Shown here in pieces: positions 24,923-35,613 of a DNA stretch of 58,261 nucleotides; positions within the stretch are counted from its first letter, which is position 1; each line of letters begins with the position of its first letter. This DNA is from an uncultured Pelagibacteraceae bacterium (GTDB lineage Bacteria > Pseudomonadota > Alphaproteobacteria > Pelagibacterales > Pelagibacteraceae), in contig CACFJT010000006.1 in assembly GCA_902566705.1 (NCBI GenBank), forward strand, positions 1 to 58,261. The letters are read 5' to 3'. The position numbers and the translations under genes are program-made. The notes under the pieces are model-generated. The model did no database searches. It was not told the origin of the DNA and saw only the letters and a program-made list of their open reading frames with translations.

Positions 24923-26211
24923 AAAAAATATTTATCATAGTTATTGCATCGATATTCTATTTTAGTAACGCATTTGCGGTTACCCTTCTTGATGCATTAA
25001 ATCAAACCTATAAAAATAATATTCAATTAAACGCTGAAAGAGAGAATATTAAAGTTTCAGAGGAAGATATTAATATTTCTAAAGCAGATTATAAACCCTC
25101 ATTGACATTAAGTGGGTCTAAAAGTTTTGAAGATACTAACAAATTGACAAATCAAAGTGGAGGAAATGCGAGTGTCAGTGATGTAGACCCTTTTACAACT
25201 TCGATTAAATTAGAACAAACATTGCTTGATTATGGAAGAGATCTTACACTTGAAAAAAATATTACTGCTTTAGATTTAGCTAAAGCAAAATTAATTAAAA
25301 AAGAACAAGATATCCTATATAAAGCTATCGATGCTTTTACAAATTTAATTTTAGCTAGAGAAACTCTTGATATTAATGAAAAAAATTTAAATCTTTTAAT
25401 CAGACAAGTTGAAAATGATCAAATTAGAAGAGACAGAGGTCAAATTACAAATACTGACTTAGCACAATCAGAATCGTCTCTTGCAGGAGCTCAAGCTCAA
25501 TTTGCAAAATCAAAAAGTGATTTGTTAATCAGTAAACTTAATTATGAAAACATTATTGGAAAAATAAGTGATCCAAACCAATTGCGGAAAAATTCAAGAG
25601 CGATAGTTAGTATTCCAAAATCTTTAAATGAAGCAATTAGTCTATCAAAACAAAACAATCCAGATATTAAAATAGCAAAATTTGATTTAGCTAAAGCTGA
25701 AAAAGAGTTAGCAATTTCAGAGTCAGACTTGAAACCAACTGCTTCTTTGTCTTTAGAGAGATCTTATACTGATGATCTTAGTTCTACTTATGCTGAAAGA
25801 GAAAAGGATATATTAAAAGCAACAATTAATTGGCCTTTTTATTCAGGTGGAAAAAAAAGATCAACTATTTCTAAAAATTCAAATTTAACTACTAGAAAAA
25901 GATTATTATTAGATGATGCTGTCAGAACAAACGAAACGAATGTTGCAAGTGCATGGTCTAGCTTAGAATCTTCAGAAAGTTTTTTAAACTCTGTTAAAGT
26001 TCAAGTAAAAGCAGCTGAAATAGCTAACGAAGGAATTGCCGCAGAATATGAAAGAGGTTCGAGAACAACTTTAGATGTTATTCAATCAAATGCCTTATTA
26101 CTGGATGCTCAAATTTCTTTAGCAAGTTCCGAGAAAAACTATCTAATAGCTCAATACAATCTGCTAAAAGCAGTAGGTTTGCTCAATAGCCAATATCTAA
26201 AACTTAAGTAA
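24919..26211 (+). CDS. TolC family outer membrane efflux protein
   Basis: A 430-residue outer membrane channel. A signal peptide (residues 1-20, cleavage after NAFA) is followed by TolC/OEP repeats: LLDALNQTYKNNIQLNAERENI, the LEQTLLDYGR sequence, and in the second half SLNEAISLSKQNNPDI and VASAWSSLESS. Coiled-coil stretches rich in Gln, Lys and Asp alternate with beta strands. It would trimerise and serve as exit duct for ABC- or RND-driven export. No inner membrane pump or adaptor gene lies beside it. It lies 107 bases before recA. Confidence 0.92.
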   Translation: MKKIFIIVIASIFYFSNAFAVTLLDALNQTYKNNIQLNAERENIKVSEEDINISKADYKPSLTLSGSKSFEDTNKLTNQSGGNASVSDVDPFTTSIKLEQTLLDYGRDLTLEKNITALDLAKAKLIKKEQDILYKAIDAFTNLILARETLDINEKNLNLLIRQVENDQIRRDRGQITNTDLAQSESSLAGAQAQFAKSKSDLLISKLNYENIIGKISDPNQLRKNSRAIVSIPKSLNEAISLSKQNNPDIKIAKFDLAKAEKELAISESDLKPTASLSLERSYTDDLSSTYAEREKDILKATINWPFYSGGKKRSTISKNSNLTTRKRLLLDDAVRTNETNVASAWSSLESSESFLNSVKVQVKAAEIANEGIAAEYERGSRTTLDVIQSNALLLDAQISLASSEKNYLIAQYNLLKAVGLLNSQYLKLK

Positions 26212-26254
26212 ATATTTGATTTTTTAGGGTAGAAAATAAATATATTGCTAATGA

Positions 26255-26269
26255 GAACAAAATGTGTAC
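26255..26269 (+). promoter_or_regulatory. Probable LexA (SOS) box upstream of recA
   Basis: GAAC (26255-26258), seven bases, GTAC (26266-26269). It differs from the alphaproteobacterial consensus GAAC-N7-GAAC by one base. It is centred about 57 bases before the recA ATG, where a LexA operator over the promoter is expected. The exact box at umuD in the same window makes this reading more likely. Confidence 0.55.
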
Positions 26270-26318
26270 ATTTAATTCATGATTCGAGTATTAAAAAATT
26301 TAAAAAAAGAGGCAAAAA

Positions 26319-27473
26319 ATGACGAAAAATAACCTAAAAGTAGTTAAATCTACCAAAGATCAAGAAATGGACGTTAAAGAAAAGAACAAAGCACTAGATG
26401 CTGCAATAGCTCAAATTACAGATAATTTTGGAAAAGGCTCTGTAATGAAGCTTGGTGAAAAGAGAGCGATGGATATCGAGTCTGTTTCAACAGGTTCTTT
26501 AAGTCTTGATTTAGCTTTAGGTATTGGCGGATTACCAAAAGGAAGAATTATTGAAGTTTATGGACCAGAGTCATCTGGAAAAACAACATTAGCATTGCAA
26601 GTTGTTGCTGAAGCTCAAAAAGCTGGAGGCATTTGTGCATTCGTTGATGCAGAGCATGCATTAGATCCAGTTTATGCAAAAAAATTAGGTGTAAACACTG
26701 AAGAACTTTTAATTTCACAGCCAGACACTGGTGAACAAGCTTTAGAAATCGCTGATACACTAGTAAAATCAGGCTCTATTTCAGTAATCGTAATTGACTC
26801 TGTTGCAGCTTTAACTCCAAAAGCTGAAATTGAAGGCGAGATGGGAGATCATCATGTTGGTCTTCAATCAAGATTAATGAGTCAAGCTTTAAGAAAATTA
26901 ACAGGTTCAATTTCAAACACAAACACAATGATGATTTTCATCAACCAAATCAGAATGAAAATTGGAGTTATGTTTGGAAGTCCAGAGACAACATCAGGCG
27001 GTAATGCACTTAAGTTTTACTCATCTGTAAGAATGGATATTAGAAGAATTGGTGCCATCAAAGATAAAGATGAAATTATTGGTAACTCTACTAGAGTGAA
27101 AGTAGTTAAGAATAAAGTAGCACCACCATTTAAAGTTGTTGAATTTGACTTGATGTATGGAAGAGGAATTAGCAAGATGGGTGAATTAGTCGATCTTGGT
27201 TCTAAAGCAGATATAATTGAAAAATCAGGTGCATGGTATGCTTACAAAGGTGAGAAGATTGGTCAAGGTAGAGAGAATGCTAAGACTTATCTAGCTCAAA
27301 ATCCTAAAGTTGCTGCAGAAATTGAAATGGCAATTAGAGAAAAAGCAGGTGTGATTTCTAAGAAAATAGAAGGAAATCCAATCGATCCTGAAAAATTAGA
27401 GAAAGAGAAGAAAGTAGCTGAAAAAGAAGAAGCCGCAAAAGCAGAAGCTACTCCTCCATCTAAAAAGAATTAA
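26319..27473 (+). CDS. recA: Recombinase RecA
   Basis: A 384-residue RecA. Walker A is [11 protein letters not shown] (about residues 83-93), the [12 protein letters not shown] and [13 protein letters not shown] blocks follow, then loop L1/L2 regions [19 protein letters not shown] and [26 protein letters not shown]. The C-terminal tail is acidic and lysine-rich ([16 protein letters not shown]). It promotes strand exchange and, as a filament, LexA and UmuD self-cleavage, linking it to umuDC. An SOS-like box precedes it and a terminator follows 22 bases after its stop. Confidence 0.99.
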   Translation: MTKNNLKVVKSTKDQEMDVKEKNKALDAAIAQITDNFGKGSVMKLGEKRAMDIESVSTGSLSLDLALGIGGLPKGRIIEVYGPESSGKTTLALQVVAEAQKAGGICAFVDAEHALDPVYAKKLGVNTEELLISQPDTGEQALEIADTLVKSGSISVIVIDSVAALTPKAEIEGEMGDHHVGLQSRLMSQALRKLTGSISNTNTMMIFINQIRMKIGVMFGSPETTSGGNALKFYSSVRMDIRRIGAIKDKDEIIGNSTRVKVVKNKVAPPFKVVEFDLMYGRGISKMGELVDLGSKADIIEKSGAWYAYKGEKIGQGRENAKTYLAQNPKVAAEIEMAIREKAGVISKKIEGNPIDPEKLEKEKKVAEKEEAAKAEATPPSKKN

Positions 27474-27495
27474 TAGGTCATCTTTATTAATAAAA

Positions 27496-27520
27496 GGCGC
27501 TTAAATTAAGCGCCTTTTTT
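27496..27520 (+). terminator. Rho-independent terminator after recA
   Basis: GGCGCTTAA (27496-27504) is followed by A and TTAAGCGCC (27506-27514), a perfect hairpin of eight usable pairs with a three-base loop, then six T residues (27515-27520). Four A residues precede it, so it could also work in reverse. Confidence 0.92.
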
Positions 27521-27566
27521 CCCTTCGATAACTAGACATAGAATAAAAAAGCTGTATTTTAAAAAT

Positions 27567-30233
27567 ATGGCAGACAAAACACTCAATGAAATAAGAAATA
27601 CTTTCTTAAAGTATTTTGAAAAGAACGATCATAAGATTGTGGAATCTAGTAATTTAGTTCCAAATAATGATCCCACATTGATGTTTGCCAATTCAGGGAT
27701 GGTTCAATTTAAAAATGTCTTCACTGGATTAGAAAAAAGAGATTATGTAAGAGCAACTACATCACAAAAATGTGTAAGGGCAGGTGGGAAGCATAACGAT
27801 TTAGAAAATGTTGGTTACACACCAAGGCACCACACTTTCTTTGAGATGTTAGGAAATTTTTCTTTTGGTGATTATTTTAAAGAGCAAGCAATTCATTATG
27901 CATGGGATTTAATAACCAAAGATTTTGGAATAGATCAAAACAGGCTGTACGTAACAGTATTCCACGAGGATGATGAGGCCTTCAATTTTTGGAAGAAAAT
28001 AGCGGGTTTTAGCGATGATAGAATAATTAGAATTGCTACATCGGATAATTTTTGGTCAATGGGTGAGACAGGTCCATGTGGCCCTTGTTCAGAAATCTTT
28101 TTTGACCACGGAGATCATTTACCAGGAGGTTTACCTGGATCCAAAGATGAGGATGGAGATAGATTTATAGAAATTTGGAACCTGGTCTTTATGCAGTTCG
28201 AACAAATTACTAAAGATAAAAGAATTAATCTTCCAAAACCATCAGTTGATACTGGAATGGGACTTGAGCGAATAGCAGCTTTACTTCAGGGTACACATGA
28301 TAATTATGAAACGGATCATTTTAAAAAAATCATTAATTCAGCTTCAGAAATTGTAAAAGTTAAATCGGATAAATCTAATCTTTCAAGTTTTAGAGTTATA
28401 GCTGATCACTTAAGAGCAAGTTCATTTTTAATTGCTGAAGGTGTTTTACCTTCTAATGAAGGGAGAGGTTATGTTCTTAGAAGAATTATGAGAAGAGGGA
28501 TGAGACATTCTCATTTACTCGGATCCAAGGAACCAGTTTTTTATGATTTGTTTGATACTCTTAAAAATGAAATGTCTGGAAACTATCCAGAGCTAGTTAG
28601 AGCCGAGTCTTTAATCAAAGAAACTTTAAAAATGGAAGAAGAAAAATTTTTAGTTCTTTTAGATAGAGGAATAAAAATTTTAAATGATGAAATATCAAAA
28701 ATTGATAAAGTCTTACCTGGTGAAGTAGCTTTTAAATTATATGATACTTATGGTTTCCCATTAGATCTTACAGAAGATATTTTAAGAAACAAATCAATGT
28801 CAATTGATACTAAAAAGTTTCAATCTTTGATGAAAGAAAGTAGAGAGCTCGCTAAGAAAAATTGGAAAGGTTCTGGCGATGCAGCTGTTGAAGATATTTG
28901 GTTTGGAATAAAAGATAAAATTGAGCCAACTGAATTCTTAGGATACGAGACTAACCAAGCTGAAGGTGTCGTATTATCTCTTTTAAAAGATAATAAAGAA
29001 GTTGATCAATTAAAACAAAATGATGAAGGTATGATTATAGTAAATCAAACGCCCTTCTATGGTGAGTCAGGTGGACAAGTTGGTGATACTGGTGAAATAA
29101 TCTCGAATGATTTTAAATTTGAAGTAACTGATGTTCAAAAAAAATTAGGTGATTTATTTGTTCATTATGGAAAGGTAAAGAGTGGATCTATAAAACTACA
29201 GGAAAGTGTGGAACTAAAAATTGATGTTGAAAGAAGGGATAATACACGTGCTTATCACTCAGCAACCCATTTATTGCACGAGTCTTTACGAAGAGTTCTT
29301 GGTACTCATGTAACCCAAAAAGGATCTTTAGTAGAGCCAAGCAGATTAAGATTTGATTTCAGCCATATGAAGCCAATTTTGAATGAAGAAATTGATAAAA
29401 TAGAAAACTTTGTAAACACAATGGTCTCTAAAAAATCTGATGTAAAAACTAGATTAATGACACCTGATGAAGCTGTTGAAAACGGTGCTTTAGCATTATT
29501 TGGTGAAAAATATGGCGATGAGGTAAGGGTTCTTTCGATGGGGGATGAAGATGGCAAGTATTTTTCTACTGAACTATGTGGTGGAACGCACGTCAAAAAC
29601 ACTGGGGATATTGGTAAATTTAAGATTGTGAGCCAATCATCTATTGCTGCAGGGGTTAGAAGAATAGAGGCATTAAGAGATAAACAATTAGAGGAATATT
29701 TAAAAAATAAAGAGAAATTATCAAATCTATCTGCAGAAAAAGATGAGGAAGCAATTAAAGATTTAAGTCAGCAAATTATTAAATTAGGTGGAAAACCAAG
29801 TTTAGAAGAAACTGACCAGAAAACTTTAATTAAAAACTTAACTAAACAATTAGAGACTATTTCAGTAAATGCAATTTTAGAAGATAAATCAAAAAATATT
29901 ATTAAAGACGAAGAAATTAATGGAGTTAAATTAAGACTTCAAAGAATAGATGGATTGCCTCCAAAAGAATTAAGAAAACTTGTAGATAAAGGTAAAAAAG
30001 AGTTAAGCGAAGGCATTGTTGTTGTATTTGCTAATAAAGATGACAAGGTTGGGTTAGCAGTTGGAGTAACAGATAATTTAATTAACAAGTTTGATGCAGT
30101 TAAATTTGTAAAAGTTGGATCTGATATAATCGGCGGCAAGGGTGGAGGAGGAAGAAAAGACTTTGCCCAAGCTGGTGGACAGGATCAATCAAAAATTGAA
30201 GAAGCTTTCGAAAAAATTAAGAGTTTAATTTAA
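27567..30233 (+). CDS. alaS: Alanyl-tRNA synthetase
   Basis: An 888-residue class II synthetase. Motif 2/3 regions are present ([35 protein letters not shown]). The editing domain has its zinc ligands in [16 protein letters not shown] and CGGTHV. The C-Ala domain ends [20 protein letters not shown]. It charges tRNA-Ala and clears mischarged Ser/Gly. Full length. Its end overlaps convergent icd by nine bases. Confidence 0.99.
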   Translation: MADKTLNEIRNTFLKYFEKNDHKIVESSNLVPNNDPTLMFANSGMVQFKNVFTGLEKRDYVRATTSQKCVRAGGKHNDLENVGYTPRHHTFFEMLGNFSFGDYFKEQAIHYAWDLITKDFGIDQNRLYVTVFHEDDEAFNFWKKIAGFSDDRIIRIATSDNFWSMGETGPCGPCSEIFFDHGDHLPGGLPGSKDEDGDRFIEIWNLVFMQFEQITKDKRINLPKPSVDTGMGLERIAALLQGTHDNYETDHFKKIINSASEIVKVKSDKSNLSSFRVIADHLRASSFLIAEGVLPSNEGRGYVLRRIMRRGMRHSHLLGSKEPVFYDLFDTLKNEMSGNYPELVRAESLIKETLKMEEEKFLVLLDRGIKILNDEISKIDKVLPGEVAFKLYDTYGFPLDLTEDILRNKSMSIDTKKFQSLMKESRELAKKNWKGSGDAAVEDIWFGIKDKIEPTEFLGYETNQAEGVVLSLLKDNKEVDQLKQNDEGMIIVNQTPFYGESGGQVGDTGEIISNDFKFEVTDVQKKLGDLFVHYGKVKSGSIKLQESVELKIDVERRDNTRAYHSATHLLHESLRRVLGTHVTQKGSLVEPSRLRFDFSHMKPILNEEIDKIENFVNTMVSKKSDVKTRLMTPDEAVENGALALFGEKYGDEVRVLSMGDEDGKYFSTELCGGTHVKNTGDIGKFKIVSQSSIAAGVRRIEALRDKQLEEYLKNKEKLSNLSAEKDEEAIKDLSQQIIKLGGKPSLEETDQKTLIKNLTKQLETISVNAILEDKSKNIIKDEEINGVKLRLQRIDGLPPKELRKLVDKGKKELSEGIVVVFANKDDKVGLAVGVTDNLINKFDAVKFVKVGSDIIGGKGGGGRKDFAQAGGQDQSKIEEAFEKIKSLI

Positions 30234-31439
30234 TTTCTTTTTTAAATTACCGTCAATTTCGTTTAAAAACTGATTGGTAGTTAAATACTTGCTATCAGGG
30301 CCAATAAGAATTGCCAAATCTTTTGTCATTGATCCACTTTCTACGCATTCAATACAAACTTTTTCTAAAGTTTGTGCAAATTTAATTAGTGCATCATTAT
30401 TATCTAACTTACCTCTATGAGCTAATCCTCTTGTCCAAGCAAAAATTGATGCAATTGGGTTTGTTGAAGTTTCTTTTCCTTGTTGATGCATCCTATAATG
30501 TCTTGTTACTGTACCGTGTGCAGCTTCTGCCTCCATTATTTTTCCATCTGGAGTTAACAATGTACTTGTCATTAATCCTAAAGATCCATAACCTTGTGCC
30601 ATAGTATCAGACTGAACATCACCATCATAATTTTTACAAGCCCAAATATATTTACCACTCCACTTCATTGCACATGCAACCATGTCATCAATTAATCTGT
30701 GTTCATAAGTTAAATTATTTTTTTCAAATTCGCTTTTATATTCGTTGTCGAAAATTTCTTGGAAAATATCTTTAAATCTTCCATCATATTGTTTTAGAAT
30801 TGTATTTTTTGTAGACATATAAACAGGCCATTTTTTAATTAACCCATAACTGAAACAAGATCTTGCAAAGTCTTCAATGGACTTATCTAAATTGTACATT
30901 GATAAAGCCACACCAGGACCTGTAAAATTAAATACTTCATATTTAATTTCATCTTTTCCATCTTCTGATGTCCATTTAACTTCCATTTTTCCTTTTCCAG
31001 GAACTTTAAAATCAGTTGCTCTATATTGGTCACCAAATGCATGTCTTCCAATAATCACTGGATCAGTCCAAGAGGGAACGAGTTTTGGAATATTTTTACA
31101 AATAATTGGTTCTCTAAATACTGTTCCTCCAATTATATTTCTTATAGTTCCGTTTGGAGACCTCCACATTTTTTTTAAATCAAATTCCTCTACTCTTGCC
31201 TCATCTGGTGTAATTGTTGCACACTTAATTCCAACACCAATTTTTTTAATTGCATTTGCAGAGTCTATTGTAATCTGATCGTCTGTATTATCTCTGCTTT
31301 TCATCCCTAAATCGTAGTATTCAATGCCAAGATCTAAATATGGAAGGATTAATTTGTTTTTGATAAACTCCCATATAATTCGTGTCATTTCATCGCCATC
31401 CAGCTCTACTACCGGGTTATTTACCTTGATTTTGCTCAT
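30225..31439 (-). CDS. icd: NADP-dependent isocitrate dehydrogenase, homodimeric eukaryotic-like type
   Basis: A 404-residue TCA cycle enzyme making 2-oxoglutarate and NADPH. It starts [18 protein letters not shown], has the substrate region [21 protein letters not shown], and NADP/metal region [28 protein letters not shown]. These match the type II (mitochondrial-like) subfamily, usual in alphaproteobacteria, rather than the E. coli type. ATG 31439 is divergent from psd by 76 bases. Confidence 0.98.
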   Translation of the reverse strand: MSKIKVNNPVVELDGDEMTRIIWEFIKNKLILPYLDLGIEYYDLGMKSRDNTDDQITIDSANAIKKIGVGIKCATITPDEARVEEFDLKKMWRSPNGTIRNIIGGTVFREPIICKNIPKLVPSWTDPVIIGRHAFGDQYRATDFKVPGKGKMEVKWTSEDGKDEIKYEVFNFTGPGVALSMYNLDKSIEDFARSCFSYGLIKKWPVYMSTKNTILKQYDGRFKDIFQEIFDNEYKSEFEKNNLTYEHRLIDDMVACAMKWSGKYIWACKNYDGDVQSDTMAQGYGSLGLMTSTLLTPDGKIMEAEAAHGTVTRHYRMHQQGKETSTNPIASIFAWTRGLAHRGKLDNNDALIKFAQTLEKVCIECVESGSMTKDLAILIGPDSKYLTTNQFLNEIDGNLKKKLN

Positions 31440-31515
31440 TAAATAAAAATTATCTTAATAATTGAATTTGATCATTTTATATACATATTAATCGAAATTT
31501 AGCAAATAGAAGAAT

Positions 31516-32163
31516 ATGTTTAGTAAGATATTTCCAAAGATTCACACAGAAGGATACAAGTTTATAGTCATAGCTGTATTCATAACTATTATTTTTCTGA
31601 TTATTAATAATTTTTTAGGATTAATAGGAATATTGCTTACTATCTGGGTTTATTATTTTTTTAGAGATCCAGAAAGAGTTATTATTGGAGATGATAGTTA
31701 TTTAGTTAGCCCAGCAGATGGTGAAATAATTAAAGTTGAGGAAGTGGATGGTCCAAAAGAACTTGGACTAGAAAATAAAAAATTTAAAAAAATAAGTATT
31801 TTTATGAATGTCTTTGATTGTCATGTAAACAGAACCCCGTGCTCAGGTATTGTTGAAGATATTTTATATAAACCAGGTAAATTTTTAAATGCATCTTTAG
31901 ATAAGGCAAGCGAAGACAATGAGAGAAATTATTATAAAATTAAAGATAAGCATGGGAATGATATTGTAGTCGTTCAAATAGCTGGACTAGTTGCAAGAAG
32001 AATAGTTTGTGAAACAAATAAAAATCAGGAATTAAATCAAGGTGATAGAATTGGTATGATTAGATTTGGTAGTAGAGCAGACGTTTATTATGAAAATTAC
32101 GAACCACTAGTTAAAGTTGGTCAAACAGCAATTTCAGGAGAAACACTGCTGGCTAAAAATTAA
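31516..32163 (+). CDS. psd: Phosphatidylserine decarboxylase (short, archaeal-like type)
   Basis: A 215-residue proenzyme that makes phosphatidylethanolamine. Self-cleavage should occur at Gly185-Ser186 in MIRFGSRADVYYE, leaving a pyruvoyl group on the small alpha chain. A membrane region lies at about residues 15-47. SPADGEI and VFDCHVNRTPCSG are family motifs. The short length and absent LGST motif place it with PSD-A enzymes. pssA, which makes its substrate, follows after three bases. Confidence 0.95.
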   Translation: MFSKIFPKIHTEGYKFIVIAVFITIIFLIINNFLGLIGILLTIWVYYFFRDPERVIIGDDSYLVSPADGEIIKVEEVDGPKELGLENKKFKKISIFMNVFDCHVNRTPCSGIVEDILYKPGKFLNASLDKASEDNERNYYKIKDKHGNDIVVVQIAGLVARRIVCETNKNQELNQGDRIGMIRFGSRADVYYENYEPLVKVGQTAISGETLLAKN

Positions 32164-32166
32164 TTT

Positions 32167-32976
32167 ATGGAACAGCCAAAAAACAATTTAAAAATTGTTA
32201 CAGATAAAAAAACTAACGCAAGAGTGATTTTACCTAACATGCTAACTCTTATTGGGGTTTGTATAGGTTTGTCATCAATAAGATTTGCATTAGATGGAAA
32301 ATTTGAATTTGCAATTATAGCAATTATGTTTGCTGCACTTATTGATGGATTAGATGGAAGAATAGCAAGATTAATTAAAGGAACATCAAAAGTTGGTAAA
32401 GAACTAGACTCTCTTACGGATATGATAAGTTTTGGAGTAGCCCCAGCATTTATTATGTATTTCTGGAAACTAAATACACTTGGAAGGTTTGGATGGTTGT
32501 TATGTTTAATATATGTAATTTGTGTTGCATTACGTTTAGCTCGTTTCAATGTAAATACAGGTCAAGCACCTTCTTGGAGAGATAATTTTTTTGAAGGGGT
32601 TCCATCTCCAGCAGGTGGTATCTTAGTTCTAACTCCATTAATTTTTAGTCTCACAAGCTTCGATTTTATAAATATAAATTATGATATTTTTGTTCCAGTT
32701 TTTTTTATTGTAACATCTCTCTTACTAATCAGTAAATTTCCAAGCTATTCATTTAAAAAAATCGTAATTCAAAGAAAAGCAACTATTTTTCTATTATTTG
32801 GAATAGTTTTATTTTTTGGATTACTTCTAATATACCCGTTTAACGTTATATCTATCAGTGCACTCATATATCTAGGTATGCTTCCAATCAGTTTTTTTCA
32901 TTATCAAAAATTAAAAAAACAAAACGAAGATCAGAATTACAAAGATGAAGATGATGATCTCGAAGATATTTTGTAA
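32167..32976 (+). CDS. pssA: CDP-diacylglycerol-serine O-phosphatidyltransferase
   Basis: A 269-residue multi-helix membrane enzyme that makes phosphatidylserine. The CDP-alcohol phosphotransferase signature D-G-x2-A-R-x8-G-x3-D-x3-D is exact at residues 63-85 (Asp63, Gly64, Ala67, Arg68, Gly77, Asp81, Asp85). The C-terminus is a charged tail (EDQNYKDEDDDLEDIL). Paired with psd it provides the route to phosphatidylethanolamine. Its end overlaps the GT8-like gene by one base. Confidence 0.95.
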   Translation: MEQPKNNLKIVTDKKTNARVILPNMLTLIGVCIGLSSIRFALDGKFEFAIIAIMFAALIDGLDGRIARLIKGTSKVGKELDSLTDMISFGVAPAFIMYFWKLNTLGRFGWLLCLIYVICVALRLARFNVNTGQAPSWRDNFFEGVPSPAGGILVLTPLIFSLTSFDFININYDIFVPVFFIVTSLLLISKFPSYSFKKIVIQRKATIFLLFGIVLFFGLLLIYPFNVISISALIYLGMLPISFFHYQKLKKQNEDQNYKDEDDDLEDIL

Positions 32977-33887
32977 TGAAAAAAAATGTTATTGTATCAT
33001 TAGCTGATTCAAATTATTTCCCTTTATTAAATGAGTTAATAGATTCTATAAAAAGATTTAAAGAGAGCTCTGAAGTTGCAATATGTATTTTGGATGCTGG
33101 TCTATCAGAGGATCAAAAAACAGAATTATCATCAAAAGTAGATGAAATAAAATCAGCAGAATGGGATATAAAAGTTCCAGATAATAAAATCAAAGGGCGT
33201 GAATGGTTAAAGAGCCAAGTATCTAGGGCTTTTTTACCTAAATATTTTCCAAACTATGAAAAATATTTATGGATTGATTGTGATGCTTGGGTCAATGATT
33301 GGCAATCTGTTGAGCTTTATTTTAAAGCGTGTGAAAATGGTAAGTTAGGAATTACACAAACTATTGGACCAGGTTACAAGATTACTTCAAGAGTAAATTG
33401 GGTTTTTGGAAAACTAGCAATTATTAAATCTCAAAATTTTAAACACGCAATAAAATCCAATATTGGTTTAGAAAAAGCTAGAAAGTTAGCATTTGCTCCT
33501 CATATCAATATTGGTGTTTTTTCTTTGAAAAAAAATTCAACCTGCTGGAATTCATGGCAAGAAAACTTAAAACAAACACTTAAAGGTGGAGAAATATTTG
33601 GCTCTGAACAATTAGCAATGAATATATCTGTGTATGTTGACAACGTCGAAACTGAATTTCTTCCTTTAAACTGTAATTGGATCACTAGTAATCTTTTACC
33701 AAAATTTGATGAGGATAACGATACGTGGGTAGAGCCTTATTTACCTAACTATAAAATTGGAATCATGCATTTAGCAGCTGGCATTTGGAAAGATAACGAA
33801 GATATGAGATTAAACAATAATATTAAAATAGATATTCAAACTCTTACAGGTAAAATTTTAAATAAAAGTTTAAGATTTAATAATTAA
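32976..33887 (+). CDS. GT8-like glycosyltransferase family protein
   Basis: A 303-residue GT-A fold protein. It begins NVIVSLADSNYFPLLNELIDSI, has a DxD metal motif in YLWIDCDAWVND (about residues 103-114), and a C-terminal HLAAGIWKDN like the HxxGxxKPW of GT8. Donor and acceptor are unknown; a lipopolysaccharide or glycolipid role is possible given the adjacent phospholipid genes. It starts on the last base of pssA, indicating co-translation, and rlmE follows with no gap. Confidence 0.7.
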   Translation: MKKNVIVSLADSNYFPLLNELIDSIKRFKESSEVAICILDAGLSEDQKTELSSKVDEIKSAEWDIKVPDNKIKGREWLKSQVSRAFLPKYFPNYEKYLWIDCDAWVNDWQSVELYFKACENGKLGITQTIGPGYKITSRVNWVFGKLAIIKSQNFKHAIKSNIGLEKARKLAFAPHINIGVFSLKKNSTCWNSWQENLKQTLKGGEIFGSEQLAMNISVYVDNVETEFLPLNCNWITSNLLPKFDEDNDTWVEPYLPNYKIGIMHLAAGIWKDNEDMRLNNNIKIDIQTLTGKILNKSLRFNN

Positions 33888-34499
33888 TTGAAAAAAAACA
33901 AAATTTCCAAGAACTGGGTTAATAAACAGCGTAGGGATATCTATGTAAGACAGTCCAAAGTTGACGGGTATCGCGCTAGATCAGCTTACAAATTAATTGA
34001 AATTGATGAAAAATTTAAAATTTTTAAAGGCGGATTATCAGTAATTGATATTGGTGCAGCTCCAGGAAGCTGGTCACAATATGCTCTCAAAGCAGCTAAA
34101 AGTGGAAAATTGATATCGATAGATTTAAAAAAAATGGAACCCATAGGTAATAGTGTTCAAATTCAAGGAGATTTTACTGAAGAAAAAACTCAAGAAGAAA
34201 TTAAAAAAAATATAAACGGTAAAGTTGATGTCGTAATGTCTGATATGGCTGTAGATACAACTGGTATTAAAAATATAGACTCAATTCAAACTGGAGAACT
34301 GTGTAAAGAGGTAATGTTTTTTGCAAAAGATTTAATGAAAGAAAATGGATATTTTATTTCAAAAATTTTTATGGGAGGAACATTTAACGAAATCGTCGCA
34401 GAGGGAAAAAAATATTTTAAAGAAGTTAAGGTTTTTAAACCAAAATCTAGCAGAAAAGATTCAAAAGAAAGTTTTATAATCTGTAGAAAAATCCGATAG
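33888..34499 (+). CDS. rlmE: 23S rRNA 2'-O-ribose U2552 methyltransferase RlmE (FtsJ)
   Basis: A 203-residue SAM-dependent methyltransferase that modifies the A-loop late in 50S assembly. The K-D-K-E catalytic set is visible: Lys35 (RARSAYKLIEID), Asp in VMSDMAVDTTG, Lys in FISKIFMGG, and Glu in SKESFIICR. The SAM site is VIDIGAAPGSWSQYA (about residues 52-66). The start is a TTG at 33888-33890 directly after the preceding TAA; no ATG precedes the conserved region. Confidence 0.94.
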   Translation: MKKNKISKNWVNKQRRDIYVRQSKVDGYRARSAYKLIEIDEKFKIFKGGLSVIDIGAAPGSWSQYALKAAKSGKLISIDLKKMEPIGNSVQIQGDFTEEKTQEEIKKNINGKVDVVMSDMAVDTTGIKNIDSIQTGELCKEVMFFAKDLMKENGYFISKIFMGGTFNEIVAEGKKYFKEVKVFKPKSSRKDSKESFIICRKIR

Positions 34500-34536
34500 A
34501 GACTTTTAATTTAAAAGGAATCGTATATAAAAGATT

Positions 34537-35613
34537 ATGGTTCCCATAAAAGAAGCACTTACCTTTGATGATGTTACATTAGCTCCAAAGTATTCCGAAA
34601 TATTACCTTCTGATGCAGATACCAGTGTATCTTTAACAAAGCATTTGAAACTTAAAATTCCACTTTTGTCATCTGCAATGGATACTGTCACAGAGAGCAG
34701 AATGGCAATAGCTATAGCTAAAGCTGGGGGCATTGGAGTAATTCATAGAAACCTTGATATAAAAAAACAAGTATCAGAGATAAAAAAAGTAAAAAAACAA
34801 AAATTAATTGTTGGAGCAGCTGTAGGTGCAGCACCAAATGAATTTATCAGAGCTAAAGAAATAATTAAAGAAGGTGTAGATTTAATCGTAGTAGACACAG
34901 CACATGGCCATACAAAGAAAGTTGCTGAAATAATTAAATATATTAAAAAAATAAAAACTAACAAAATTGCCTTGTGTGCAGGAAATATTGCAACACCAGA
35001 AGGTGCAAAATTCTTAATAAAGTTAGGAGTAGATATAATTAAAATTGGTATAGGTCCAGGTTCTATTTGCACAACAAGACTGGTTGCTGGAATAGGAGTT
35101 CCTCAATTAAGCGCAATTTTAGCTGTAAGAAGTGGTTTAAAGAATAAAAATGTTAAAATAATTTCGGATGGGGGAATAAAATATTCTGGTGATTTAGCAA
35201 AAGCTTTTGCTGCAGGAGCAGATGCTGTAATGATAGGTTCGTTATTTGCAGGTACAAACGAAACCCCAGGAAAATTAATAAAAAAAAATGGACAGCTTTT
35301 TAAAAGTTTTAGAGGCATGGGGTCTGTTGGAGCTATGAATAAAGGGTCAGCTGATAGATACTTTCAAAAAAAACAAAAAGACTCCTCAAAATATGTACCT
35401 GAAGGTGTTGAAGGTTTTGTAAAGTATAAAGGAGATGTAGGGAGTATTATTTATAAATTAATTGGTGGATTGAGATCTTCCATGGGTTATCTTGGATCAA
35501 AAACAATCATTAAATTAAGAAATAAACCACAATTTGTGAAAATTACAAAAGCTGGATTTTATGAAAGTATGGTTCATAATGTAGATGTGGTAAAAAACGA
35601 TAGTAAATATTAA
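34537..35613 (+). CDS. guaB: IMP dehydrogenase lacking the CBS (Bateman) domains
   Basis: GuaB oxidises IMP to XMP, the committed step to GMP. The barrel is intact: [48 protein letters not shown] with catalytic Cys178, and [10 protein letters not shown]. At 358 residues it is about 130 shorter than the usual ~490. The missing part is the regulatory CBS pair, which would sit near residue 86, where IKKVKKQ runs directly into LIVGAAVG. Catalysis should remain but nucleotide regulation through CBS is lost. It is coupled by TAATG to a TPR gene and then guaA. Confidence 0.96.
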   Translation: MVPIKEALTFDDVTLAPKYSEILPSDADTSVSLTKHLKLKIPLLSSAMDTVTESRMAIAIAKAGGIGVIHRNLDIKKQVSEIKKVKKQKLIVGAAVGAAPNEFIRAKEIIKEGVDLIVVDTAHGHTKKVAEIIKYIKKIKTNKIALCAGNIATPEGAKFLIKLGVDIIKIGIGPGSICTTRLVAGIGVPQLSAILAVRSGLKNKNVKIISDGGIKYSGDLAKAFAAGADAVMIGSLFAGTNETPGKLIKKNGQLFKSFRGMGSVGAMNKGSADRYFQKKQKDSSKYVPEGVEGFVKYKGDVGSIIYKLIGGLRSSMGYLGSKTIIKLRNKPQFVKITKAGFYESMVHNVDVVKNDSKY

